From positions 17,716,001-17,780,000 of the forward strand of contig CM057844.1 in assembly GCA_030068075.1 (NCBI GenBank): a DNA stretch of 64,000 nt. Direction: 5' to 3'. This DNA is from Paguma larvata (lineage: Eukaryota; Chordata; Mammalia; Carnivora; Viverridae). Position 1 is the first letter of the stretch; the number at the start of each line of letters is the position of its first letter. The notes under the pieces were generated by a model, which was not told the origin of the DNA, made no database searches, and saw only the letters and a program-made list of their open reading frames with translations. The translations under genes were made by a program, and so were the position numbers. Positions 22,780 through 35,615 of this stretch are shown piece by piece.

Positions 22780-23150
22780 TCACCCCTTTCTGTATCTACA
22801 TCTACTTGCAGGTGAGTTGGCAAATCTTCCCACTAAAATCAGATTTTATTTCCATACCATTGAAACTGGGGTTGGCCATGTTATTTTTTTTTCTGACCAA
22901 GGGAATGTGGGTGGAAGTTTCCAACATATACCATCAGAGGAATCCCATATGAGAGCTTCCAACATCTACAGTGAGAAGACAATGCCCCTAGCAGCTGCTG
23001 CCACTTTGATCTGGGTCTCCAAATGAACACACACGGAGCATATGTGAGCCGAACCTGCATAACTTTGAGTGTGTGGATAAGTGTTCATCATATGCCATTG
23101 AGTTTTTGGCTGTTTTGTTATATAGCAATAGGTGATAGATACAACACAGT
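22780..23150 (+). mobile_element. MaLR/MLT1-like LTR relic, tentative
   Basis: The 3' part 'ATGCCATTGAGTTTTTGGCTGTTTTGTTATATAGCAATAGGTGATAGATAC' resembles the end of MLT1-type LTRs ('aagccactgagtttgtggtaatttgttatagcagcaatagaaactaatac'). The 5' part is too diverged to place. Confidence 0.4.
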
Positions 23151-23434
23151 CCTAGCATATGGTCTGGGAACCCAAATTTCCCAGATTACGCACAATAATA
23201 AAACTTGTGAATCACTGCAATGTATACTCACTATTCCAAAGCCATACCACTTTAAAAGGAACAATTGCAATGCGAATATTATCCTTTCTTTGAATTCTTG
23301 AATTTCTTCTCCTATGCTTTTACTCAAAGATTATTTTACCTCCACTTCCTCCACAGGCCTCTTCTAAATAGACTTCCTTTCTTTCCCCTCACCTAGATTC
23401 TCCTGTATCTCGCAGTAGTGGCCTTATGCCTGAC

Positions 23435-23700
23435 TTCTTCATAAGCCTTCCTTGACTACTCCAGCCCACATCAATCGCCCCTTTCTCTGCACACCTATTG
23501 CTCTTGCCATCAACCCTGCATAGTTAAGAATAACTCAAGAATTATTTCATGAGCTTCTTTCCTCTTCTAGGCTAAACTGACAACTCCTCCAGGCAGAGGC
23601 TGTCTTCACACCTGTGTCTTCCATAATCTCTAACATAAAGAGAGATATACGGTCAAGTTTCACATCAAGTCAATAGGTATTACTCTACTTATTCCTTGAA
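23435..23700 (+). mobile_element. L2 LINE 3' end
   Basis: 'TAAGCCTTCCTTGACTACTCCAGCCCACATCAATCGCCCCTTTCTCTGCACACC', then 'ACTGACAACTCCTCCAGGCAGAGGCTGTCTTCACACCTGTGTCTTCC', gives the typical L2 3' order ('gaagccttccctgaccactccagcccacagtgatctcccc ... ctccttgagggcagggactgtgtc'). Confidence 0.78.
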
Positions 23701-24389
23701 TTTTTAAAAGCTAGCTCTGATGAAACTGAAATTTCATTTACAAGAGAAGTCAAGATTTCTTCCTTGGGAAAAGAGACATGAAATTGCTTTAAAAAAAAAA
23801 CAAACCAGAACAGCACCCTTCCTCTTCCTTTTTTTAAGGAAGTTTTGTACTCTTCTCATTTGGGAGCAGGGTCTATGAGTTTCACAGAAAGATGATACTT
23901 ATTCCCAAGTTGAAGAAAGGCTTCTGTTTCCAAAGTCTCACTTATCCCAAATGAATCTGTTTCACCTTCATTTTCTTTACCTTGAAAGATGCAGAGATTT
24001 ATAATCCTTATGAAGATTTCAACCTGCAGTTTCTGAGAGTAGTAGTATGTCATGCCTTTGCCCACAGTTTAAAATGCATGGAGATAATTAAGACAAAAGA
24101 TGTGCCACTAATTTTGATTAATAAATAACTTTTATCTCCTTCATCTCCTTTACCATCTTTCTCTGAATCAGATGGACAACTATATATGAAAAATGGCATT
24201 CAGTCATTATCTAATTTGCTAACTGTAATTTTTGATATTGAGAATAGATAGTGACCTAGAGTAGAATTTTTGTCTAGTCTAATATTGTAGCTAATCTAAA
24301 TGTTTTAAACCTATCATTTCTTATGTCTAGATTGAATTTACATTATTAACTTAAAAGAATATTAAACTAATATGCAATATTTCCTAAAG
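23701..24389. other. Unique sequence
   Basis: Nothing recognisable is seen apart from an A10 run near 23791-23800. Confidence 0.4.
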
Positions 24390-24900
24390 CTAAACATTGG
24401 TGCCATCCTACAAGTCAGCACGTCTTATCTTCTGGGTATATCCAACAGAAGTGATTGTATATAAACCAAAAGACTTATATAAGAATTGTCATTGAATCTT
24501 CAAACTGAAAACAATCTAGTATCCAGCAGCAACAAAATGGATAAATTGTAGTATATTCACACAACAAAACATTAAGCTATGAAAAAGAATACAACAGCAA
24601 GGATAAATCTCATAGATATAATTATAAATAGAAGAAACCATACCCATAGGAATAAATTCTGCATTACTCCATATATATGAAGTTCAATAGGCAAAATTTA
24701 TCTATGGGAATAGAAGGTAGAATAGTTTCCTGGAGTAGAGACGGGTATTGACTGGTAAGTGGTAGATGGTAGCCTAGAAATGTTCTTTGTCTTACTCTAG
24801 ATGGTGGTTACATGACTGTATATATCATAAAATTTCCATCAAGCTAAGACTACAGATGCACTATGTATATTATATCTCAATTTTTAAAAAAAAGAAGATA
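24390..24900 (+). mobile_element. Old L1 (L1M type) ORF2 end plus 3' UTR
   Basis: 'ACAAAATGGATAAATTGTAGTATATTCACACAACAAAACATTAAGCTATGAAAAAGAAT' corresponds to the L1 ORF2 C-terminal coding end ('tggataaagtgtggtatattcatacaatggaatactattcagccataaaaaggaat'). 'CATATATATGAAGTTCAATAGGCAAA' and a noncoding tail to 'ATATTATATCTCAATTTTTAAAAAAAAG' follow. It is a coding remnant only. Confidence 0.75.
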
Positions 24901-26484
24901 AAAAAGAAAGTCTCACCTGGAATTGGGGGAAAAATACATATTTTAAACACCACTGACATAACTTACCAAGTGTCAAGCCTTTATTTTTCAGCATAGCATG
25001 ATCTTAATACAAATAAATATAACTAGTTGATGAAGAGTTAAACTCAAACATCATGAAACATGGTATCTGGTAAATGTTTTAGTTACTCATATGCCTAATT
25101 CAGGAGTGCACAGGGACCAGCCGTTTGGTACACCGACTGGCTAAATATCTATCAGTGGTTATGTACTATGCCAACCTGTCTCCAGATTGACAAGATAGTG
25201 TTAATACTGCAGCAAGGGAAACAGAAACAAAGACAGGTGCTGATGCTGCCTTAACAATGAGGGCCTATTCTCTCCCATGCACCTGAGAATACGAGTGAAC
25301 TTGGTCATTGTTCAGCAGCAGAAACCTTGTGGTTTCTCTCATCCTTAGCTCTTTTCCATGTGATCACATTATTTCCTTAAGAGGTGATCCTGCCCTGTGT
25401 CTCTTGACAACGGAATCCTCCAAAGCCATAAACTGTGTCATCATGACTGACCAATCAGAGGTCATCATTCCTCACTCCCCCTTTTATCCCAAGCTGTTTG
25501 CTCTTATTGTTCGTTAAAAAAAAAAGAATGAAAGGGTGAAAAAGACAGCAATCCAAGTCCAGTAACAAGCAGTACAAAAGATTCACTTGTGAAGGGCAAA
25601 GATTAACAGGATTAATAGCTCTAGGGGATTGGGGAAAGCCTGTCTGATTCAGAGAACCAACAGGGAAAAGTTGAGTGCAGACAAATTGCTTGCTCCAAAG
25701 AGAATACTGTGTAGGAGGATGTGGAAATAACTATGTTCTGGGAGCCTGTTTTACTTTCTGTGGTGTTTCACCAACACAGGATGCAAGAACGGCCAGAGTG
25801 GCAGAATAATATACCTGTGATAAAAGCAACTGTACCCTTTCCTCCAGACACTTAGAGCTTAGTTTCTGACCCAGAACTATGTACGGTAAAGCCTCAATTA
25901 ACCAGACTTTTGGTTACGTCTTTATCAAATTGGTTTCCATGTTGTACTTTCATCTAAATGGGAAAAAAACAGTTTTGACAGGTTACACATTTTCTTCAGG
26001 TACAATTTGAGTCCAAGCATTTTATGAGAATTTGTTCTCCAAAAGGTGACCTAGAGACATCCTAAGATCCTCACTAAGGCTTTCTAGGTTAATACTTTGG
26101 AGAAATGCTTAATAGCTAGAGTTAAAATAAGGGTTTACTGATTAATTTTAGTTATTTTAATATTCCCATTGACATAGTCTTCTAGATAATAAAGAGAAGA
26201 TGATTATTTTTACTCTTATTGTGCTTAAAATACCATATGAACAGAATTGCAAGGAAATAAAAGTAAACAACACATGAAATGAGAATACAGTCACATGGTC
26301 TTTTCAAACTAGTTTGGGGGGAGAAATCCTTGCAAAACTAAACCTTTTCATTATATTCCTCCAGATAAATTATTTTCATAGATAAACATGGTTATACTTC
26401 CTGGCATAGTTAAAGCAATACATGCAAGGCAGAGGGAATTTATTTACTTTTGCTGATCCCACTTAGAATTATCGTTTGGCCCTC
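24901..26484. other. Unique sequence
   Basis: No known element is recognised. 'TACGGTAAAGCCTCAATTAACC' near 25880-25901 is faintly like the end of a DNA transposon, but no partner end was found. Confidence 0.38.
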
Positions 26485-26680
26485 TAGAAAACTGGTTTTC
26501 AACTTTGGTGTTAGAATAACTGGAAGTATTTGTGAAATACATAGACCTCAAGAGCCTCATCCCAGTATTTTGAATCAGCAGCCCTGGGTGAGTCTTGGAA
26601 ATTGCGTGTCTGTGAAACATTCCAGGTGATTCTGATGCAGAAAGCTCACAGACTGCACTGTGAGACTCTAACTCGTTCTC
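26485..26680 (+). mobile_element. MER5-like hAT-Charlie fragment
   Basis: 'GGTTTTCAACTTTGGTGTTAGAATAACTGGAAGTATTTGTGAAATAC' and 'CATTCCAGGTGATTCTGATGCAGAAAG' follow the general order of MER5-type elements ('ggttctcaaactttagtgtgcatcagaatcacctgga ... caggtgatgctgatgc'). The ends are not preserved and the exact family is uncertain. Confidence 0.5.
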
Positions 26681-28588
26681 ACACTTCACTGGTGCTGAAC
26701 TACTAAGTCTCTGTCCTAATGTCATTGATTTTAACAGTCTCAAAGTTAAAATGGAAGTTTAAAAACTAAAAGACACATAAACCTTATTTCTAACATTAAG
26801 CTAAGGAATGTTCTAGTGCACAAATAGGAACATGCTCATCTTGTCATGCAAAGGCCCACCTTCTCCTGACTGCTGCCTGGAGTCAATGCAGACCTCACCC
26901 CAGTTCCCCTTTAGTAACTATCTGACTGAGAACAATTAAATACTTTAATTACATACAGATAGTGAAAGAGTTTGAGAATTATCAGGAAAAGCTAAGAACC
27001 TATTTTCTTCAGTGTACCTTGCTCCAGTGTTAGAAACATCCCACAAAGCTCACGTTTAACAGAAGAAGCGAATGAGCAAGGGCACCATCATCTCATTTAG
27101 AATATTCCATCTTTGCAGTAAAGAACGCGTTTCTAGAATTCATCTTTGTTTTGTACCAAAGAAGTCCAATACTATGGCGAGTGCTCTCAAGATAAGAATG
27201 TGAATCTATGGTCCAGAAAGAATCCCATTTCACCAGGAGTCTTACCAGTGGGTTTTTGGGGTTGTGTTGTTGTTGTTTGTTGTTTTGTATCTTACCTCAG
27301 CTCTCCAACTTGCCCTGTGCAAACTGTTCCAACAGCCTTCCCCCATGAAAGGACATCAGAAACAGTAGCTGTATTCAGGGGGAGGAGGAGTGAAGTGTTG
27401 ATATGCTGACCCATGGGGCATAAAAGCCCACTGACAGATGGGAAGAAAGAAAGGAAAGTGCCAAGAGGATCAAACACAAAAGAATTTTATAAGCAGTAAA
27501 GGCAATAACAAGCCCCTCTGTAAAGAGGCCACCACAAGTTAATAGAGTGCCATCTGATCTGTTGGAGGGCTCAAACAGACAAGCTGAAGAGTAAACAAAA
27601 TGCCCAGAACACATTTGAGTAAACGGCAGAGATGATGCTCATACAAACAGCCAAGTACATGCAGTGCCAGCACGTCTGTTGGGCCTCTAAAGGTCAGAGT
27701 CTGAAAGCCTAAGAGGGTTATGCCGATTTCAACATACGCTCTTATCCTGGGGATCTGGAAGGCAATTATAAAGTCATCTTTCATGAGCAGGCTATCCCAC
27801 AAACATTACTCGGCTGCTATTACTCCTGACAGTTGGGCCAACTTCTGGTTCAAAAATAGCCCATTTGTCAGTTTCCTCTGCTCCCTGCCTATTGTGAAAG
27901 AGGTGGAATTAGAAGGCATTGCTGGGACACCAGCTGAATTGCTTTGAAATTGTGGTATTGGTTTGTCAGAAGAAAGAAGGGACTTAAAGCTTCAGGAGCC
28001 AGGAAAGGACAGTGTGTTGTACAAAAGAAAATGCCCACTTTGGGAAAGCTGTCTGTGGGATTCCCTGAAATGAGTTGCACATTGGAGCTACATAAATACT
28101 TTAGTGATCTTTTAGATTCAAAGCCTGTCTCTTTCTGCCAGGCACACTCACTTGTCTTATACTCTATTTAAGTAGAGTGATGGGAAACAAATAAGCAAAA
28201 TAAGAATTCACACAATGGCCCTCAGGAGAAGCACAATAGCCATTGACAGGCACTCAAGGAGTCTTCACATGGCCTGTTATGAGCACACCATGTTCCTTTA
28301 CTGGTAACTTACTCAATGGCCTCTGAATCACTCCCCATAAAGAAAACTCAAACATACCTTTCTCCTTTTAAACTAGGAGAGCCCAGTCCAAAAATGCACA
28401 CAGGCAACCAAACACAGATAAACAACTGCCTTTCTAAGAGACAGCAACTCTACAGGTAAAACATTGTGACACCCCCACAGGAGCAGCAATTGAAAGGCCT
28501 TCAAATCCTTAAAGGAACTCCCTGAAAGCTCTGTGTTTCCTCTCCTAATCTAGATACAGAAGAGACTTTAAGCCAAACCTTCACTTCA
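26681..28588. other. Unique sequence, about 1.9 kb
   Basis: No transposon or gene is recognised. Many overlapping short frames (61-87 codons) occur on both strands at 27146-28171, none with recognisable similarity. Confidence 0.4.
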
Positions 28589-28817
28589 TTTTTATGTTTA
28601 TTTATATTGAGAGAGAGAGAGACAGAGAGAGAGACAGAGAGAGATAGATAGAGAACACAAGTGGGAGAGGGGCAGAGAGAGAGGAGAGAGAATCCCAAGC
28701 AGGCTCCACACCCAGCACATAGCCTGATGTGGGGCTTAGTCTCATGACCGTGAGATCATTACCTGAGCTGAAATCAAGAGTCAGATGCTTAACCAACTGA
28801 ACCACCCAGGTGTCCCT
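28589..28817 (-). mobile_element. Feliform CanSINE with expanded GA tract, reverse
   Basis: Reversed tail 'TTTTTATGTTTATTTATATTGAGAGAGAG', an expanded (GAGA/CAGA)n tract to about 28660, 'CCCAAGCAGGCTCCACACCC', 'CCGTGAGATCATTACCTGAGCTGAAATC' and the reversed head CTGAACCACCCAGGTGTCCC. Confidence 0.92.
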
Positions 28818-29030
28818 CAAGCCTTAACTTCTGGAATGTGTTCACTGTGGACTCTTAATGACTCACCAGGTCACAACCAAGGCAGTAGGATGCTGTATGA
28901 TGAACCAAATGATATATCAATGATGGGAAAACACAGCAGTGGTAAAAAGCATTATGCAAAAAACATGGTGGAATAATTATTATAAAGGCCCAGGATAAAT
29001 ATGCCTAATTAAAAGGTTGAGATTTTATAC

Positions 29031-29058
29031 ATGCACACACACACACACACTCACACAC
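29031..29058. repeat. (CA)n microsatellite
   Basis: A dinucleotide CA run of about 28 bases with one T interruption (CACTCACACACA). Confidence 0.9.
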
Positions 29059-30212
29059 ATTCTCAGAGAATGGCACCAGTTACCTCTGACATAATTAAGT
29101 GTAGAGATGGTTCCTTCTACCTTAAATATGTGTTATGATTTATGTGTGTATGTATACATTTATAAGGTATAGAATAAACACACATAATATATTTTAATTA
29201 TGTATAATACAACATGTACATACCTGTGTCTGAATCATATGAAATTGTTGTTTTTGTAGATATTTTAGTTAATCATCAGCAATCCACATGGTTCAATTAA
29301 TATACACAGGTATCATTAAGCCACTATGTTTCATCTTCAAGCCCACCTACTCAACACCAACTTGGATGCCGGGCTGGGACTACACAAACTAGATTTCTGG
29401 GTTGCTCTCTGCTAGACTAGGCAATACGGGTCACCACAGAGAGACTGCAAGATGAGAAGAGGGAGAAAGTCTTGTCACTTTCTGTTTTTGGCTTGCTGTT
29501 CCAATGAACATACCCCTAGGTTTGCTTCTTCACCCATTACTGGCTTTTGAGTCCAGCCTCCAGTCCTGTGGTTATGCACAGTATTTATTTTTGGCCCACA
29601 CTCTAAAAACTAGTCTCATTGCATTCCCTTAGATTGAGCTTTGCAGGGTCTCTCCTCAAGCTTCTCAGAACCCCAGCTTCTTCTGTTTGTTCCTACAGCC
29701 TAAAAGGTAGTAACTGCTTATAATATCAGTTATTTCTTTAGCAAATTTTAGTCTTTCAATATGTTTAGTAAATTGCATATATTAAAACTTCTCTGAAAAT
29801 TACTGGCATTGTTTCTGTTTTGTTAACTGGACCTTGAGCGATACAATATGTATATATATTTAAAATGTCTACTTTCTATATGTATGCTCATTATATATAT
29901 ATGAGAAGGAACACAGGGACACAGAAATAGAAAAGCTTAAGTGACAAAGATGCCACACACATTTTAACATACTGAGACAATACTGGCTAACGGAATTATG
30001 TATTTCCTCAAGGCTTAAACTCCCCAAAGCCAATTGAGAACCCATCTAACTGGCAAGAAAACTATGTGTAGCTTTTCTACCAACACAGTTTAGAAGTCAC
30101 TAGGCTGTTATTCTACCAAATGGAAATATTTGGATGACAAATGGTGAAAAATGATGAGTCCACTTTTTGTCTATTGGTCATTTGAAAAAGTGGGTTTGAT
30201 GGCTGTTTTAAA
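29059..30212. other. AT-rich unique sequence; possible LTR-like relic 29331-29850
   Basis: 29110-29260 and 29850-29905 are AT-rich with TATATA runs. 29331-29850 ends 'TTTGTTAACTGGACCTTGAGCGATACAA', a pattern seen at the ends of some old mammalian LTR-type repeats ('ctgattggaccctgactgatacaa'), but I cannot assign a family. Confidence 0.35.
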
Positions 30213-30232
30213 ACTTTTTTAATGTTTATTTT

Positions 30233-30267
<35 letters not shown>

Positions 30268-30425
30268 GGGATGGACAGAGAGAGAGGGAGACACAGAATT
30301 TGAAGCAGGTTTTAGGCTCCGAGCTGTCAGCACAGAGCCTGCTGCGGGGCTTGAACTCACGAACTGTGAGATCATGACCTGAACCACAGCCGGACACTTA
30401 ACCCACTAAGCCACCCAAGTTCCCC
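30213..30425 (-). mobile_element. Feliform CanSINE, reverse
   Basis: Reversed tail 'CTTTTTTAATGTTTATTTTTGAGAGACAGAG', a (GA)n tract, 'GGCTCCGAGCTGTCAGCACAGAGCC', 'TGAGATCATGACCTGAACC' and the reversed head CTAAGCCACCCAAGTTCCCC. ATGGCTGTT on both sides (30199-30207 and 30428-30436) is a possible target duplication. Confidence 0.92.
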
Positions 30426-30829
30426 TAATGGCTGTTCAATTCAGATTCTTCACCTGTATCTTTTTTTAAATCCTCAGTTCTGACACAAATGGCTTCTGAA
30501 GATGCTCACACTGAATAACGGGGCTGTTTCCTTAAATATCATGCTCTGCCATGTTGTCTGACCTTCCCGCTGGTCACGTGGAAGAGAGAAGTTCATTTTA
30601 TTTTATTTTTTTATTATAATAGTTTATTTTCAAATTGGTTTACATATAACACCCAGTGTTCATCCCAACATGTGCCCTTTTTAATGCCGGTTACCCCCTC
30701 TCCCCCCTCCCTCATCCCCCTCACCCTCAGTTTGTTCTTAGTCTTTGAGAGTCTCTTAGTTTTATCTCCCTCCCTCTCTGTGTCTTTTTTTCCTTTCCCC
30801 TCTTCCCCTCCCCCTGGTTTTTGCTTAGT

Positions 30830-33800
30830 CTCACAAAGTCCACCTATTCGTGGAAACATATGGTATCTGTCTTTTTCTGACTGACTTATTTCACTTAACA
30901 TAATACCCTCCAGTTCCATCCATGTTGCTACACATGGCCAGATTTCATTCTTTCTCATTGCCACGTAGTAGTCCATTGTATATATGTACCACATCTTCTT
31001 TATCCACTCGTCAGTTGATGGGCACTTGGTCTCTTTCCATGATTTGGCTATTGTCGAAAGTGCTGCTATGAACATTGGGGTACACGTACCCCTACGCATC
31101 AGCATTCATGTGTCTCTTGGGTAGATTCCTAGCAGTGCTATTGCTGGGTCAAAGGGTAGCTCTATTTTCATTTTTTTGAGGAACCTCCACACCATTTTCC
31201 AGAGTGGCTGCACGAGTTTGCATTCCCACCAACAGTGTAGGAGGGTGCCTGCTTCTCCACATCCTCGCCAGCATCTATAGTTTCCTGATTTGTTCATTTT
31301 AGCCACTCTGACTGGTGTGAGGTGATATCTCAGTGTGGTTTTGATTTGTGTTTCCCTGATGATGAGTGACATTGAGCATCGTTTCATGTGTCTGTTGGCC
31401 ATCTGAATGTCCTCTTTGGAGAAGTGTCTATTCATATCTTCTGCTCATTTCTTCACTGGGTTATTTGTTTTTCGGGTGTGGAGTTTGGTAACTTCTTTAT
31501 AGATTTTAGATATTAGTCCTTTATCCGATATGTCATTTGCGATGATCTTTTCCCATTCCGTTGGTAGCCTATTCGTTTTGTTGGTTGTTTCTTTTGCTGT
31601 GCAGAAGCTTTTTATCTTGATGAGGTCCCAATAGTCATCTTTGCTTTTAATTCCCTTGCCTTTGGAGACGTGTCAAGTAGGAAATTGGTGCGTCTTAGGT
31701 CAAAGAGGCTTTTTCCTGCTTTCTCCTCTAGGATTTTGACAGTTTCCTGTCTCACATTCAGATCTTTTATCCATATAGAATTTATTTTTGTGAGTGGTGT
31801 AAGAAAGTGGTCTAGTTTCATTCTTTTGCATATTGCTGTCCAGTTCTCCCAGCACCATTTATTAAAGAGGCTGTATTTTTCCATTGGATACATTTTCCCG
31901 CTTTGTCAAAGATTAGTTGGCCATATAGTTGCGGGTCCATTTCTGAGTTTTCTATTCTATTCCATTGGTCTATGTGTCTGTTTTTGTGCCAATACCATAC
32001 AGTCTTGATGACTACCGCTTTGTGGTAGAGGTTAAAGTCTGGGATTGTGATGCCTCCCGCCTTGGTTTTGTTCTTCAGTATTATTTTGGCTATTCAAGGT
32101 CTTTTGTGGTTCCATACAAATTTTAGGATGGTTTGCTCTAGTTTTGAGAAGAATGCTGGTGCAATTTTGATTGGGATTGCATTGAATGTGTAGATTGCTT
32201 TGGGTAGTATTGCCATTTTAACGATATTTATTCTTCCAATCCATGAGCATGGGATGTTTTTCCATTTCCTTGTGTCTTCCTCAATTTCCTTCATAAGTTT
32301 TTTATAGTTTTCAGTGTAGAGGTCTTGCACAGCTTTGGTTAGGTTTATTCCTAAGTATTTTATGGTTTTTGGTGCAATTGTGAAAGGGATTAGCTTCTTT
32401 ATTTCTCTTTCTGCTGCTTCATTCTTGGTGTATACAAATGCCACCGATTTCTGTACATTGATTTTGTATCCTGCAACTTTGCTGAAATCATGAATCAGTT
32501 CTAGTAGGCTTTTGGTGGATTCCGTCGGGTTTTCCATGTAAAGTATCATGTCATCTGCAAAAAGTGAAAGTTTGACTTCCTCCTTGCCAATCTTGATGCC
32601 TTTTATTTTGTTTTGTTGTCTGATTGCTGATGCTAAGACTTCCAACACTATGTTAAATAGCAGTGGCGAGAGTGGACACCCCTGTCGTGTTCCTGATCTC
32701 AGGGGGAAGGCTCTCAATTTTTCCCCATTGAGGATGATATTAGCTGTGGGCTTTTCATATATGGCTTTTATGCTGTTTAGGTATGTTCCTTCTATCCCGA
32801 CTTTCTCGAGAGTTTTTATTAAGAAAGGGTGCTGTATTTTGTCAAATGCTTTTTCTGCATCTATTGACAGGATCATATGGTTCTTATCTTTTCTTTTGTT
32901 AATGTGATGTATCACGTTGATTGATTTGCGAATATTGAACCAGCCCTGCAACCCAGGGATGAATCCTACTTGATCATGGTGGATGATCTCTTTATATGCT
33001 GTTGGATTCGATTTGCTAGTATCTTGTTGAAAATTTTTGCATCCATATTCATCAGGGATATTGGCCTGTAATTCTCTTTCTTTGCTGGGTCTGTATCTGG
33101 TTCGGGAATCAAAGTGATGCTGGCTTCATAGAATGAGTCCGGGAGTTTTCCTTCCGTTTCAGTTTTTTGGAACAGCTTGAGGAGGATAGGAATTAACTCT
33201 GTTTTAAATGTCTGGTAAAATTCCGCAGGAAAGCCATCTGGTCCAGGGCTTTTATTTGCTTGGAGGTTTTTGATAACTGATTCTATTTCTTCACTAGTTA
33301 TGGGTCTGTTCAAACTTTCTATTTCTTCCTGTTTGAGTTTTGGTAGCATGTGGCTATTTAGGAATTTGTCCATTTCTTCCAGATTGCCAAGTTTAGTGGC
33401 ATATAATTTTTCATAGTATTCTCTGATGATTGCTTGTATTTCTGAGGGATTGGTTGTAATTTCTCCCTTTTCATTCACGATTTTATCTATTTGAGTTCTC
33501 TCTCTTTTCTTTTTGAGAAGCCTGGCTAGAGGTTTGTCTATTTTGTTTATTTTTTCAAAGAACCAGCTTTTGGTTTCATTGATCTGTTCCACTACCTTTT
33601 CTGTCTCCATATGGTTAATTTGTGCTCTGATCTTTGTTATTTCTCTCTTTCTGCTGGTCTTGGGTTGTTTTAGTTGTTCTGCTTCTAGTTCCTTTAGGCG
33701 TGCTGTTAGAATTTGTGTTATTGATTTTTCTTGTTTCTTGAGATGGGCCTGGATTGCAATATATTTCCCTCTCAGGACTGCCTTTGCTGCGTCCCAGAGC

Positions 33801-34675
33801 GTTTGGATTGTTGTATTTTCATTTTCATTTGTTTCCATGTATTTTTTAATTTCTTCTCTGATGGCTTGGTTGACCCACTCATCTTTTAGTAGGTTATTTC
33901 TTAGTCTCCATGTTTTTGGATGTTTTCCAGGCTTTCTCCTGTGGTTGATTTCAAGTTTCAAAGCATTGTGGTTTGACAGTGTGCACGGTATGATCTCAAT
34001 TCTTTTATATTTATTCAGAGCTTCCCTGTGCCCCAGAATGTGGTCTATCTTGGAAAATGTACCGTGTGCAGTTGAGAAGAATGTAAATTCCTTTGCTTCT
34101 GGGTGAAGGACCCTAAAGATGTCTGTGAGGCTCATCTATTCTAATGTGTCATTCAGGGCTATTGTTTCTGTGGAGATTTTCTGTTTTGTGGGTCTATCCA
34201 ATGCTGAGAGTGGAGTGTTAAGATCCCCTACTATTAGAACATTTTTATTGATGAGGTTGCTAATGTTTGTAATTAGTTGTTTTACAAATTTGGGTGCCCC
34301 CGAATTCGGGGCATAGATATTTACAATTGTTAGCTCTTCCTGCTGGATGGTCCCTGAGACTATTATATAATGTCCTTCTTCATCTCTTATTACATCGTTC
34401 ATTTTAAAGTCTAATTTGTCTGGTATAAGTGTGGCTACTCCGGCTTTCTTCTGACTTCCAATAGCATGGTAGATAGTTCTCCATACCCTCACTTTCAATC
34501 TGAAGGTGTCTTCAGGTTTAAGATGAGTTTCTTGAAGACAGCAAATAGATGGGTCTTGTTTTTTAATCCATTCTGTTATCCTGTGTCTTTTGATTGGCGC
34601 ATTTAGTCCATTTACATTCAGTGTTAATATTGAAAAATATGGGCTTACAGTCACTGTATTATCTGTAAGTTTCAT
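30830..34675 (-). pseudogene. L1 ORF2 (endonuclease-reverse transcriptase), decayed
   Basis: In life this protein nicks target DNA and copies L1 RNA at the nick. From an ATG at 34675 (MKLTDNTVTVSPYFSILTLN) the endonuclease domain shows LNVNGLN, QETH and GDLNTPLS, which hold metal-binding and catalytic residues. A later motif reads CTLSNHN where the family normally has SDHN, a change at a conserved acidic residue. The reverse transcriptase domain (about 33300-32100) keeps [10 protein letters not shown] and the catalytic FADDMILY. The C-terminal CX3CX7HX4C knuckle is intact ([18 protein letters not shown], near 31300-31210). Breaks are an in-frame TAG before 34135, a frameshift near 32990, a stop at 32094-32096 where HKRP is followed by TGA for a usual CGA arginine, and frameshifts near 31890 and 31670. 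The 3' limit is approximate. About 1280 codons, close to the family length of about 1275. Confidence 0.93.
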
Positions 34676-34778
34676 GTTTGTAAGGCTGTCTCTGGCAGTC
34701 CGTGTTCTTTGCAACCTTTCCTTCATAGAATGCCCCTCAGGATCCCTTGTAGTGCTGGCTTATTTGTGATAAATACTT

Positions 34779-35615
34779 TCAGTTTTTGTTTGTTGGGAAA
34801 ACCTTGATCTCGCCTTCTATTCTGAATGACAGGCTAGCCGGATACAGAATTCTTGGTTGCATGTCCTTCTTGCTTATCACATTGAAGATATCCTGCCATT
34901 CCTTTCTGGCTTGCCAAGTTTCTGTAGATAAGTCTGCTACTACCCTTATATGTCTGCCTTTGTATGTTAAGGTTCTTTTGTCCCTAGCTGCTTTCAGGAT
35001 TCTCTCCCTATCTTTGTATTTTGCCAGCTTCACTATGATGTGCCGTGCAGAAGGTCTATTCAAGTTAAGTCTGAGGGGAGTTCTCTGTGCCTCTTGGATT
35101 TCCATGCCCGTTTCCCTCCTCATGTTGGGGAAGTTCTCAGCAATGATTTGTTCAAGAACCCCTTCGACTCCTTTCTCTCTCTCCTCTTCCTCTGGAACTC
35201 CTATGATACGGATACTGTTTCTTTTGAGTTTCATCGCTCAGCTCTCGAATTCTCCTTTCCTATTCCTGGATCAGCTTCTCTCTCTTTTTAAATGCTTCCT
35301 CTTTTGCAATGATTTTATCTTCAAATGCACTAACTCTTTCCTCTACCTCTTCAATCTGTGCTGTGGCTGCTTCCAGTTTCCCTTGTATTTCTTCCAATGT
35401 CTTTTTTAATTCTTCCTGACCGTTTTTAAGGTCCTTGAACTCTGCCACGCGGGACCCCTTGCATTCATCTGAGCTTTTTTCAAGCCCAGCGATTAGTTTT
35501 ATGATTATCATTTATATTCATGTTCTGTTATGTTGCTTATATCTGTTTTCATTAATTCTTGAGTTGTAATTGCTTCTTGTAGATTCTTTTGAGGAGAATT
35601 CTTCCGTTTCGTCAT
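34779..35615 (-). pseudogene. L1 ORF1 (RNA-binding chaperone), decayed
   Basis: ORF1p coats L1 RNA as a trimer. The likely start is MTKRKNSPQKNLQEA at 35615. After about 36 codons the frame ends (stop at 35508-35510) and continues one base shifted at 35511 with IIIKLIAGLEKS. The next block, including ELKKTLEEIQGKLEAATAQI and a heptad-like run to KKREKLIQE (35511-35260), is the coiled coil. After another break, 35234-34779 carries the RRM and C-terminal domain: NSIRIIGVPEEEEREKGVEG, then AQRTPLRLNLNRPSARHIIV and KAARDKRTLTYKGRHIRVVA. These are typical L1 ORF1 blocks in the right order. The gap to ORF2 is about 100 bases. Confidence 0.9.

Noticed and set aside
28608..28660. Regular GAGA/CAGA units that could look like a spaced repeat array
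   Set aside because: They are the expanded GA tract of a reverse CanSINE. No spacers exist and CRISPR arrays are not expected in a mammalian genome.
33513..34106. 197-codon and other long plus-strand frames opposite the L1 (also 34786-35409, 32548-32907)
   Set aside because: They are the antisense shadow of L1 ORF1 and ORF2, which are A-rich and stop-poor in reverse.
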